From assembly GCA_013336025.1 (NCBI GenBank), contig JAAXUM010000047.1, forward strand, positions 1 to 9,155: a stretch of 9,155 nt of DNA, read 5' to 3'. A program made the translations under genes and the position numbers. Source of the stretch: Chlorobiaceae bacterium. Its GTDB lineage: Bacteria; Bacteroidota; Chlorobiia; Chlorobiales; Chlorobiaceae. Under the pieces are notes generated by a model. The model saw only the letters and a program-made list of their open reading frames with translations, had not been told where the DNA came from and did not search any database. Of this stretch, positions 1-6,506 are shown in pieces; the first letter of the stretch is position 1; the number at the start of each line of letters is the position of its first letter.

Positions 1-51
1 AGCATGAGGCATACAACTCAAAACATCACAAGATAATGACTGTTGTTTACC

Positions 52-423
52 TTATAAAACAAGCCAGTCGATTGCACTCTGCCGATCGCTGAACAATCGG
101 ACCTTCAATCCGCGATTCAAACAGGTCGTTTCCCAGAACGATGCATTTTGAGATGCCACCGGTGCATTATTTGTAATAACAGCCTCTTTTAACAGATGAT
201 CGGGGTCGCTGTTCAGAACAAAGTCAGCAAGAAAAAAAAGATCTGTAAACGAATGGCCACCATCAAGCTCAGTACAGTCAGCAAGAAACCGGTTTCTCCG
301 ATATTTGCCGGCAAGAGAAATGGTCTCTTCTACAGCTGCCGATAATTCAGCCTGTGTAAGAACACCTGAATAACAGGTTTCGATAACCGGAATATGAGGG
401 TTAACAATAACTCGCCAGGGCAT
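52..423 (-). CDS. Conserved-type hypothetical protein, possible SpoIIAA/STAS-like fold
   Basis: I do not recognise this 123-residue protein. It has no signal peptide and no membrane segment, so it is probably cytoplasmic. The alternation of short beta-like stretches (about residues 4-20 and 45-50) with amphipathic helices (about 24-40, 58-70 and 110-121) resembles small SpoIIAA-like/STAS proteins that occur as stand-alone hypotheticals in environmental bacteria. That is a fold impression, not a motif match. It has three cysteines (17, 50, 101) with no metal-site spacing. The ATG at 423 is supported by an AAGGA Shine-Dalgarno (complement of 432-436) 8 nt upstream, one of the clearest in the window. 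It is transcribed leftward, away from the purine permease, and no partner gene is visible. The 51 bp downstream show no convincing terminator. Confidence 0.72.
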   Translation of the reverse strand: MPWRVIVNPHIPVIETCYSGVLTQAELSAAVEETISLAGKYRRNRFLADCTELDGGHSFTDLFFLADFVLNSDPDHLLKEAVITNNAPVASQNASFWETTCLNRGLKVRLFSDRQSAIDWLVL

Positions 424-646
424 ACGAAATATCCTTCATTTATCTTTTTTCCGAGTGCCGGTTAATAACTTGCGTTAATCGGTATAACCATAACATACAA
501 AATTGAAATTTCACAATACAGGGATCTTTTCATGCTGCAATGCATCCGTTCTGAACCTTTTAGCGCTTGCAGCCCACCCTTTTCTCTCGTAATGATTATC
601 TTCTGTATCACGAGTCTCTCGCCACAAACGTTCATGTTCATGTTCA
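424..646. promoter_or_regulatory. Divergent intergenic spacer between the small hypothetical gene and the permease
   Basis: This 223-bp spacer must hold the promoters of both divergent genes. The only structured element I see is a perfect 10-bp palindrome, TGAAATTTCA at 504-513, in an AT-rich patch. TTGAAA (503-508, + strand) and TTGTGA (complement of 511-516, - strand) could act as -35 boxes, but neither is followed by a good -10 at 16-18 bp. I looked for a purine riboswitch, given the downstream purine permease, and found no matching core. A leftward 61-codon reading frame here looks spurious. Confidence 0.4.
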
Positions 647-1948
647 ATGCAGACCTATTTTAATTTCAAGGAGCATCGCACCAGTTACCGGCAGGAATTT
701 CTTGCAGGCATCACAACGTTTTTCATGCTCTCTTACATTATCATCGTCAATCCGGCAATTCTTGCCGCTGCGGGCATTCCAAAAGGTGCTTCGATGACGG
801 CAACCATTCTTACAGCGATCTTTGGAACGCTCCTGATGGGAGTCTATGCAAAACGCCCCTTTGCGGTAGCGCCCTATATGGGCGAGAATGCCTTTATCGC
901 ATACACCGTTGTCCAGACGCTTGGCTACTCATGGCAGACTGCCATGGCCGCTATTTTTATCAGCGGAGTACTTTTTACCCTTATAACCCTCGCCGGACTG
1001 CGCGGGTGGCTTGCCAAAGCTATTCCCGGTTCGCTCAAACACAGTTTTTCAGCAGGCATTGGACTTTTTCTCGCTTTTCTCGGTCTTGGTGACATGGGAA
1101 TCGTCACGCTCGGGGTACCAGGCGCTCCGGTTCAACTGGCAAATATTGCACAACTTCCGGTACTCCTCAGCCTCGGAGGCTTGCTTATCACTGCCGTATT
1201 GCTGATCCAGCGGGTAACCGGAGCTATTCTGGCCGGCATAGTGGTAACGACAGCGGCATTTCTTCTGACAGGCCTTATTCCGCTGCCGCAAACGCTCTTC
1301 AGCATGCCGCCTTCGATTGAACCGATTTTCATGAAAATCGATGTCAGGGGTGCCTGGACATGGGGATTTGCCGGCGTCATCACCAGTGTGCTTGTTATGG
1401 ATTTTGTCGATACCATGGGAACACTGTTCGGTTTGTCATCAAGAGCAAACCTGCTTGATGAAGAGGACAACCTTCCGGAAATCGAAAAACCAATGCTCGT
1501 TGATGCGCTTTCAACCATTGCAGCATCACTTTTCGGAACAACAACGGCAGGTGTCTATATCGAGTCGGCTGCAGGCATCGAACAGGGAGGGAAAACAGGT
1601 TTTACTGCGCTTGTCGTAGCCGCATTTTTTGCCCTTGCCCTGTTTTTTTCCCCTGTACTGACCATTGTACCTCCTTTCGCCTACGGCCCCGCTCTGGTTC
1701 TTGTCGGCATGTTCATGCTGCACTCTGTCACAAAATTCAACTTCAGTGATTACAGTGAACTCCTTCCCGCATTTCTCACTGTTGCGTTGATAATTTTCAC
1801 CTTCAATATCGGTGTAGGCATTACAGCAGGTTTCATATCCTACACCGTACTCAAACTTTTTACCGGCAGGGCAGGAGAGGTGCATCCCGGCATGTGGATA
1901 CTTGCTCTGCTCTCTTTTACCTTTTATCTTTTCTACCCATACCATTAA
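647..1948 (+). CDS. NCS2/AzgA-family purine (adenine/guanine/hypoxanthine) permease
   Basis: This is a polytopic inner-membrane transporter of 433 residues, the usual AzgA-branch length, with about 12-14 hydrophobic segments. Family signatures visible in order are GITTFFMLSYIIIVNP (21-36), the re-entrant motif APYMGENAF (75-83), the conserved acidic DFVDTMGTLFG (252-262) and GTTTAGVYIESAAG (297-310) followed by a GGKTG loop. Known family members import adenine, guanine, hypoxanthine or xanthine by proton symport. The exact substrate here is inferred only at the purine level. Glu80 lies where classical members carry a hydrophobic residue (GMGLNA), which may mark a distinct subgroup. The ATG at 647 has no Shine-Dalgarno, and no in-frame alternative fits the conserved N-terminus better. 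The nitrilase-like gene starts 13 bp after the stop, suggesting co-transcription and a nitrogen- or nucleobase-salvage context. Confidence 0.9.
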   Translation: MQTYFNFKEHRTSYRQEFLAGITTFFMLSYIIIVNPAILAAAGIPKGASMTATILTAIFGTLLMGVYAKRPFAVAPYMGENAFIAYTVVQTLGYSWQTAMAAIFISGVLFTLITLAGLRGWLAKAIPGSLKHSFSAGIGLFLAFLGLGDMGIVTLGVPGAPVQLANIAQLPVLLSLGGLLITAVLLIQRVTGAILAGIVVTTAAFLLTGLIPLPQTLFSMPPSIEPIFMKIDVRGAWTWGFAGVITSVLVMDFVDTMGTLFGLSSRANLLDEEDNLPEIEKPMLVDALSTIAASLFGTTTAGVYIESAAGIEQGGKTGFTALVVAAFFALALFFSPVLTIVPPFAYGPALVLVGMFMLHSVTKFNFSDYSELLPAFLTVALIIFTFNIGVGITAGFISYTVLKLFTGRAGEVHPGMWILALLSFTFYLFYPYH

Positions 1949-1951
1949 ACC

Positions 1952-1955
1952 GGAG
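1952..1955 (+). promoter_or_regulatory. Ribosome binding site deciding the nitrilase-like start
   Basis: GGAG, within the purine-rich run GGAGAAAAGG, lies 6 nt before the ATG at 1962. It favours that start over the in-frame upstream ATG at 1902, which lies inside the permease gene and would add 20 residues with no homology-like content. Confidence 0.7.
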
Positions 1956-1961
1956 AAAAGG

Positions 1962-2843
1962 ATGTGCGCAAAACTACGGATAGCCCAGATCGACTGCACC
2001 CTCGCCAATTTTGATGAGAACCTTGATCGACACTGCACAGCAACAGAAAATGCCATCAGGGATGGTGCTGACGCCATTGCGTTCCCTGAGCTCTCGCTCA
2101 CAGGATACAATGTTCAGGATGCAGCGCAGGACATGGCAATGCACCTGCATGACGAAAAACTGAAACCGCTGTGCGAACTCAGTCGCAGAATCTGCATCAT
2201 CTGCGGAGGAATAGAACTCAGCGATGACTACGGCGTCTACAACTCAGCGTTCATGTTTGAGGATGGCAGAGCGCAAAGCGTTCACCGCAAAATCTATCTC
2301 CCCACCTACGGCATGTTCGAGGAGCTCCGGTACTTTTCGGCAGGGCAGCATATTCAGGCCGTAAACTCCAGGCGGCTTGGAAGAATCGGCATTGCCATCT
2401 GTGAAGATTTCTGGCACGTCTCCGTTCCCTGGATCCTTGCGCATCAGGGAGCAAAACTGCTCTTTGTGCTCATGTCAAGCCCGCTGAGAATGTCACCCGG
2501 AACCGGAAACCCGGCAATAGTAACCCAGTGGAAAACCATTGCTTCGACCTACTCATTTCTCTTCAGCAGCTATGTGGCCTGCGTCAACCGTGTTGGTAAT
2601 GAAGACAGCTTCACCTACTGGGGAAACTCCTCCATCACCGGTCCGGACGGCACAACCATTACAGAAGCGCCACTTTTTAAAGAGGAGATGATTGATGCCT
2701 GTATCGAATTTTCAGCCGTAAAAAGAGCGCGCCTTGAGTCCTCGCACTTTCTTGACGAGGATCTCAGGCTTATTGCCGCCGAACTGAAAGAGAGTATCAG
2801 AAAATCACGATCATCGACCGTGACGCAGCCAATTATTCCATAA
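1962..2843 (+). CDS. Carbon-nitrogen hydrolase (nitrilase superfamily), NadE-glutaminase-like
   Basis: This 293-residue cytoplasmic enzyme has the complete nitrilase catalytic triad: Glu43 in FPELSLTGY, Lys110 in HRKIYLP and Cys147 in AICEDFW. The supporting second glutamate is Glu120 in YGMFEELRYF. The superfamily hydrolyses amides or nitriles through a cysteine thioester. The YGMFEELRYF and GIAICEDFW motifs closely resemble the glutamine-hydrolysing N-terminal domain of NAD synthetase, but no ATP-pyrophosphatase synthetase domain follows, so this is a stand-alone amidase. Its substrate is unknown. Glutamine (as ammonia donor to a separate NadE), a carbamoyl-amine or an omega-amide are possible. 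It lies 13 bp behind the purine permease in a probable two-gene operon. Its last 11 bp overlap the end of convergent ispE. The C-terminal ~35 residues are charged and Ser/Thr-rich, typical of a loose tail. Confidence 0.88.
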   Translation: MCAKLRIAQIDCTLANFDENLDRHCTATENAIRDGADAIAFPELSLTGYNVQDAAQDMAMHLHDEKLKPLCELSRRICIICGGIELSDDYGVYNSAFMFEDGRAQSVHRKIYLPTYGMFEELRYFSAGQHIQAVNSRRLGRIGIAICEDFWHVSVPWILAHQGAKLLFVLMSSPLRMSPGTGNPAIVTQWKTIASTYSFLFSSYVACVNRVGNEDSFTYWGNSSITGPDGTTITEAPLFKEEMIDACIEFSAVKRARLESSHFLDEDLRLIAAELKESIRKSRSSTVTQPIIP

Positions 2844-3696
2844 AAAATCCGGGAGGGGTAAGCGTAACCCGATACCCCTTCTGCTGCATGAAACTCACGG
2901 CACTGCCAGCATTTTCCTGCGTATCGAAAAGCCCGAACACCGCAGATCCGCTACCAGAAAGAGAGGCATAAAAACTGCCCGCATCGAGTAAATCCTCTTT
3001 GACAACCCGAACTTTCGGGTAATGATCGAACACAACCGGTTCAAAGTCATTTTCAAAAGCACCGAGAACGGAACGGTCGCCATCGAGACAAAGCTGTCGC
3101 AAAAGAAGTTTGAGCGACGGAACCGGCCGTTCAAATTTCCGGTAAAAATTTTTGTAGGCCCATACCGTCGAAACATGCTCTTCCGGAAAAACGGTCACAA
3201 CATGAAACGGCAGGGTGAGATCGAGATCCTCAAGTTCGTCACCGATACCCCGGGCAAATGCAAGCCCCTTCATTTCAAGAAAATAAGGCACATCGGCACC
3301 AAGTTTTACGGCGAGTGCGTGCAACTCGGCAGTGGAAGCGTTGATTTGCCAGAGATCATTGAGCACCCTGAGAACCGTTGCGGCATCACTGCTTCCGCCT
3401 CCAAGCCCGGCTCCGAAAGGCACCTGTTTATGAAGATTCATGGCTGCACCTGCCGGATAAGAGGCAAACTGCTGCAGAGCTCTGGCTGCCTTGATGCAAA
3501 GATTATTGTCGTCGACAGGAAGATCGATGTTGGAGCAGCTCATGGAAATCACATCAGATCGAGTAAATTCAATGGTGTCATACCAGTTGATCGGCGCAAA
3601 GATTGTCTCAAGCGTATGATAGCCGTCCTGGCGTTTACCGGTAATGAGAAGACCGAGATTGATTTTGGCAAATGATTTTACTGAACGATAAGCCAT
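2833..3696 (-). CDS. ispE: 4-diphosphocytidyl-2-C-methyl-D-erythritol kinase
   Basis: IspE is a GHMP-family kinase that phosphorylates the 2-hydroxyl of CDP-methylerythritol, using ATP, in the MEP isoprenoid pathway. In green sulfur bacteria this pathway supplies farnesyl and phytyl tails, carotenoids and quinones. From the ATG at 3696 it has 287 residues, a normal length. Visible motifs are the N-terminal AKINLGL with catalytic-type Lys11, the glycine-rich ATP loop PFGAGLGGGSSDAA (93-106), LGADVPYFL with the catalytic-type Asp135, and the C-terminal GHMP motif SLSGSGSAVFGLF (245-257). An in-frame TTG at 3705 would add three residues. Neither start has a Shine-Dalgarno, and ATG is preferred on codon grounds. 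It is convergent with the nitrilase-like gene (11-bp tail overlap) and divergent from the SPOR-protein gene. A 217-codon frame on the opposite strand is a coding shadow. Confidence 0.96.
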   Translation of the reverse strand: MAYRSVKSFAKINLGLLITGKRQDGYHTLETIFAPINWYDTIEFTRSDVISMSCSNIDLPVDDNNLCIKAARALQQFASYPAGAAMNLHKQVPFGAGLGGGSSDAATVLRVLNDLWQINASTAELHALAVKLGADVPYFLEMKGLAFARGIGDELEDLDLTLPFHVVTVFPEEHVSTVWAYKNFYRKFERPVPSLKLLLRQLCLDGDRSVLGAFENDFEPVVFDHYPKVRVVKEDLLDAGSFYASLSGSGSAVFGLFDTQENAGSAVSFMQQKGYRVTLTPPGFFME

Positions 3697-3733
3697 AGAG
3701 CGCAATTGATTTTATAGGAAAATATTTGTCATA

Positions 3734-3759
3734 TTATGTTATGATAGTGGAACATAACA
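3734..3759. repeat. Overlapping inverted repeat between ispE and the SPOR-protein gene
   Basis: TTATGTT (3734-3740) pairs perfectly with AACATAA (3751-3757), and in a shifted register TGTTATG (3738-3744 within a base) pairs with CATAACA (3753-3759). The two-register dyad sits in the 109-bp divergent spacer (3697-3805) and overlaps a -10-like TATGAT at about 3740-3745. It could be a repressor or activator operator for either gene. No matching -35 is visible, and low-complexity AT content could produce it by chance. Confidence 0.4.
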
Positions 3760-3805
3760 GATTGGTACAACAGAACGCTGACGAACCATATTCAAGTTGA
3801 ACGCG

Positions 3806-5203
3806 ATGGGTTTATCCAGATTAACGGGCTTCGCCCTTATTGCTGCGCTGCTCTCCGCTTCGTATGCAAATAAACTGCCGCTTAATGCTGCCGAGACCTC
3901 TTATGCACCAGAGATACTCCAGTATGTCAGTGAAGATAAAGTTTATTTGTTAGAAACTCTCCGTCAAAAAGTCACCAAACCATCTGAAAAAATTGTTCTC
4001 CATGCTCTCCTGTCAGAAGATGGCGCACAAGCAGTATCGCTATACCAGAAACAGCTCCGGGAGTATCCCGATCCGTCACTTGACGCACTAAGCAGTTCGA
4101 GAGTGGCAGCATACCAGTCGGCACTGAACCAGCAGATTACGCTCCCTCCACTGGCAGGCAACTTTTCGAAACCACCTCTCCCTTCCGGTTCAACCATTAC
4201 AGGAATAAAAAAAGAGGTAAAAAACACTGCTGCTTCAAAACCAATACCATCAACACTCGCGGCAAACAGTCCTGCAGAGACCAGATCGATAACGCCTCCC
4301 CTGGCAGTATCCGACCTTCAAACCAAAACCGTTCCGCCTGTGGCTCTTGCCGAAAACATAAAACCAGAGCCACAGGCAACTGTCGATACCCCCGATAAAC
4401 CGGGCGGCTCCGCACTTGCCGCTAACCAGTTGGAACTGAACCGGCAGATCAAACTGCCTCCATTGATTCGCGACATTCCACAAGAACCATCAGGTACCGC
4501 AGCAGCCAAATCGAACAAGAAAACCAGCCTGAAAACGCCTCCTGCTTCAGCCGGCAAGTCTGCCAGCTCGGCACCTTCCGTAAATCAGTTGGCTATGAAC
4601 ACGTTGAGCTCGCTTCCTCCGGCAGCGCCTGTCGTGCCGCCGGTTGGCACCCCTATGGTCAAACCTGCCAGCTCAAAACTTGCACCCAATCAGTTGGCTT
4701 TGAACCGGAAGATCAAACTCCCCCCGTTAGAACGCGACTTTCCGCTGGAACCCTCCCCTGCTGCGGAACTCAAATCAACCAATAAAACATCGATAAAGAC
4801 CATTGCCGTTTCGACTGGTCAGAATAAACCCGACAGCTCGAAACCGGCGACAAATCTGACAGATCATAAACCCCCAACCACTGTTGCCATTGCAACACCG
4901 GCAGCTCTTTCCGATACAAACCGGAAGGCTGCAATAAAAGAGAACAACAAACCCGGCACCCCTTCTGCTCTTAACCCCGCAACGTCGAATTCGGGATTGT
5001 ATGCCATACAATTCGGATTTTTCAGAACAAGAAAAAATGCAGAGGGTCTTCTTGAAAAAATCTCGATCAACTATCCTGCCATTATTGCTGATAAAGGAGA
5101 AACTCATAAAGTTCTTCTCAAGAAAACATATCCGTCAAAAAAAGAGGCCCTGAGCGCAGCCAGGACAATTCCATTCACGAGCATCGTTGTTCCTGTTGAC
5201 TGA
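3806..5203 (+). CDS. Exported Pro-rich repeat protein with C-terminal SPOR domain
   Basis: This 465-residue envelope protein starts with a signal peptide: basic start, hydrophobic core at about 6-18, and a likely cleavage after ASYA near residue 21. Residues 33-105 look helical and TPR-like, including ALLSEDGAQAVSLYQKQL and ending YPDP. Residues 105-390 are a disordered Pro/Ser/Lys/Ala-rich linker carrying imperfect copies of an N-x-x-I-x-LPPL motif. Residues 396-465 form a SPOR-type domain, with GLYAIQFGFF at the start and the expected alternation of strands and an Asn/Ala-rich helix. SPOR domains typically bind peptidoglycan stripped of stem peptides at division sites, so a septal or wall-associated role is inferred. 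ATG 3806 was chosen over in-frame TTG 3797, and neither has a Shine-Dalgarno. A sigma-54 activator gene follows 36 bp downstream, probably in one operon. Confidence 0.85.
   Translation: MGLSRLTGFALIAALLSASYANKLPLNAAETSYAPEILQYVSEDKVYLLETLRQKVTKPSEKIVLHALLSEDGAQAVSLYQKQLREYPDPSLDALSSSRVAAYQSALNQQITLPPLAGNFSKPPLPSGSTITGIKKEVKNTAASKPIPSTLAANSPAETRSITPPLAVSDLQTKTVPPVALAENIKPEPQATVDTPDKPGGSALAANQLELNRQIKLPPLIRDIPQEPSGTAAAKSNKKTSLKTPPASAGKSASSAPSVNQLAMNTLSSLPPAAPVVPPVGTPMVKPASSKLAPNQLALNRKIKLPPLERDFPLEPSPAAELKSTNKTSIKTIAVSTGQNKPDSSKPATNLTDHKPPTTVAIATPAALSDTNRKAAIKENNKPGTPSALNPATSNSGLYAIQFGFFRTRKNAEGLLEKISINYPAIIADKGETHKVLLKKTYPSKKEALSAARTIPFTSIVVPVD
4118..4756 (+). repeat. Internal imperfect repeats encoding an N-x-x-I-x-LPPL motif
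   Basis: Two 27-codon units (4412-4492 and 4676-4756) encode segments identical at 20 of 27 residues by hand alignment, sharing NQLxLNRxIKLPPLxRDxPxEPS. The similarity continues into a K-S-x-x-KTS-x-KT tail. A shorter, diverged unit (4571-4621, NQLAMNTLSSLPP) lies between them. A first unit (4118-4153, SALNQQITLPPL) lies at the start of the linker. The pattern indicates internal duplication within the gene for the SPOR protein. Confidence 0.75.
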
Positions 5204-5239
5204 AGCTTCTTTTTCTGAACCCATACAGCAATAAACAGA

Positions 5240-6382
5240 ATGAAACGTGATAGCAACTTTATTGGAAAATCACAACTGGTCACCCAGCTCAGGGAACTTG
5301 CACTGCAAGTTGCCGATACGGAAATCACTGTCCTTATCATCGGAGAGACCGGGGCAGGAAAAGAGGTACTTGCCCGGTTCATCCATGCAAACAGCCGACG
5401 TGCTGATAAAAGTTTTATTCCCGTCAACTGCGGAGCCATCCCGTCGGGAATTCTTGAATCAGAGCTTTTCGGACATGAAAAAGGGGCTTTTACCGGAGCT
5501 TTTCAAAGCAGAAAAGGGTATTTCGAAAGTGCCGACAGGGGAACAATTTTTCTTGATGAAATCGGTGAAATGCCGCTTGAAACACAGGTCAAGTTTCTTC
5601 GGGTTCTTGAAACAGGAGAGTTTCAGCGGGTAGGATCTTCGGATTCCGTCTATGCCGATACACGAATCATTGCTGCTACGAACAAAAACATGTTCCAGGC
5701 TGTCGCTGACGGCAACTTCCGCGAAGATCTTTACTACCGACTGCGCAGTGTGGAACTCCAGATCCCTCCGCTCAGGGAACGAGGCCCCGATATCCTGCTC
5801 CTTGCGGAGCATTTCGTTCATGAGTTTGAACGAAAACACGGCGTTATATTTGAGGGATTCACCCATGAAGCCGGGGAACTCATGCTTCGGTATCCCTGGC
5901 CGGGAAATATCAGAGAGCTGAGAAATCTTGTCGAGTCCCTGCTCATTCTTGAAAAAGGAAAAAGAATAACACCGGAAATTCTTGAAAAACATCTTATCCA
6001 GCGCAGCCGCCACAAAAGTCTCGTGCACGAACCAGCAAAACAGGATAACCAGGAACTCAATATCATCTACCGAAGCCTGATCCAGCTCCGTCAGGATATC
6101 AACGATGTCAGGCAGCTTCTTGAACGTCTCATTGAAGAGCGTCAGGAACGACCTCTTCTTCTTCCCGACAACACTGCGCGGATACAATCATCCGCAAGTA
6201 ACCCGGTAACTGAAGAAAGGGCATCAGGAACCTCCGGAGCAGTAAATTCCCTGGATGATCTGGAGAAAAAAACCATCGCAGAAACACTTGCCGTCTGCGA
6301 AGGAAACAAGAGAAAAACAGCAGGCCTCCTTGGAATAACTGAACGGACGCTCTATCGAAAAATCAAAGCCTACGGCCTTTAG
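5240..6382 (+). CDS. Sigma-54-dependent transcriptional activator without receiver domain (Fis-type HTH)
   Basis: This is a bacterial enhancer-binding protein of 380 residues. The AAA+ domain begins almost at the N-terminus: Walker A GETGAGKE (35-42), the sigma-54-contacting GAFTGA loop (82-87), Walker [11 protein letters not shown] (101-110), arginine-finger region FREDLYYRL (160-168) and WPGNIREL (220-227). A predicted coiled coil (about 271-302, rich in Leu, Arg and Glu) and a Ser-rich linker lead to a Fis-type helix-turn-helix (about 340-380, [21 protein letters not shown]). It hydrolyses ATP to remodel closed RNA polymerase-sigma-54 complexes. There is no response-regulator, GAF or PAS domain, as in PspF-type activators, so control is probably by a protein partner or expression level. 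The ATG at 5240 lacks a Shine-Dalgarno. It lies 36 bp after the SPOR-protein gene and converges on lnt. Its target genes are unknown. Confidence 0.93.
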   Translation: MKRDSNFIGKSQLVTQLRELALQVADTEITVLIIGETGAGKEVLARFIHANSRRADKSFIPVNCGAIPSGILESELFGHEKGAFTGAFQSRKGYFESADRGTIFLDEIGEMPLETQVKFLRVLETGEFQRVGSSDSVYADTRIIAATNKNMFQAVADGNFREDLYYRLRSVELQIPPLRERGPDILLLAEHFVHEFERKHGVIFEGFTHEAGELMLRYPWPGNIRELRNLVESLLILEKGKRITPEILEKHLIQRSRHKSLVHEPAKQDNQELNIIYRSLIQLRQDINDVRQLLERLIEERQERPLLLPDNTARIQSSASNPVTEERASGTSGAVNSLDDLEKKTIAETLAVCEGNKRKTAGLLGITERTLYRKIKAYGL

Positions 6383-6506
6383 AGCGGTTCTGAATTTCGG
6401 ATTCTGAATTACAAACCTGAACTGCTGAATCAGAATGCCTTTAAAGCTGTTATTGCTCCCTGCGGCTTGATGAAAAGAGCAATGCAGATCTTGCGCAAGT
6501 CACCAT
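6383..6506. other. Convergent spacer between the sigma-54 activator gene and lnt
   Basis: Both flanking genes end here, so terminators are expected, but no GC-rich stem with a U-tract is visible. What can be seen is a direct repeat of TTCTGAATT (6388-6396 and 6402-6410), a 7-bp inverted repeat ATTCTGA/TCAGAAT (6401-6407 and 6430-6436, 22-nt loop), and a perfect 10-bp palindrome CTTGCGCAAG (6490-6499). None is strong enough to call as a terminator. Confidence 0.4.

Noticed and set aside
424..646. Purine riboswitch upstream of the purine permease
   Set aside because: No three-way-junction core with paired loop sequences can be drawn in the spacer.
462..647. 61-codon leftward frame in the permease upstream spacer
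   Set aside because: The low-complexity MNMNMN start comes from a TTCATG direct repeat, there is no convincing ribosome binding site, and the frame abuts the permease start.
1902..1961. Extended N-terminus of the nitrilase-like protein from ATG 1902
   Set aside because: The extra 20 codons lie within the permease gene, and GGAG sits correctly before ATG 1962.
1526..2110. 194-codon leftward frame across the permease-nitrilase junction
   Set aside because: It spans two well-supported genes on the other strand and shows no recognisable protein features.
3022..3675. 217-codon open frame antisense to ispE
   Set aside because: It lies fully within a confidently identified ispE, is rich in Lys/Arg/Gly in the manner of a reverse-strand shadow, and has no domain-like pattern or ribosome binding site.
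3763..3778. Sigma-54 -24/-12 promoter upstream of the SPOR gene
   Set aside because: TGG followed by GC is present, but the spacing is one base off the GG-N10-GC rule and the rest of the consensus is absent.
5459..6187. 242-codon open frame antisense to the sigma-54 activator gene
   Set aside because: Its composition mirrors the AAA+ coding strand, no start signal is seen, and the opposite frame has every family motif.
6490..6499. CTTGCGCAAG palindrome as a terminator
   Set aside because: It has no loop and no adjacent U-tract on either strand, so it cannot act as an intrinsic terminator.
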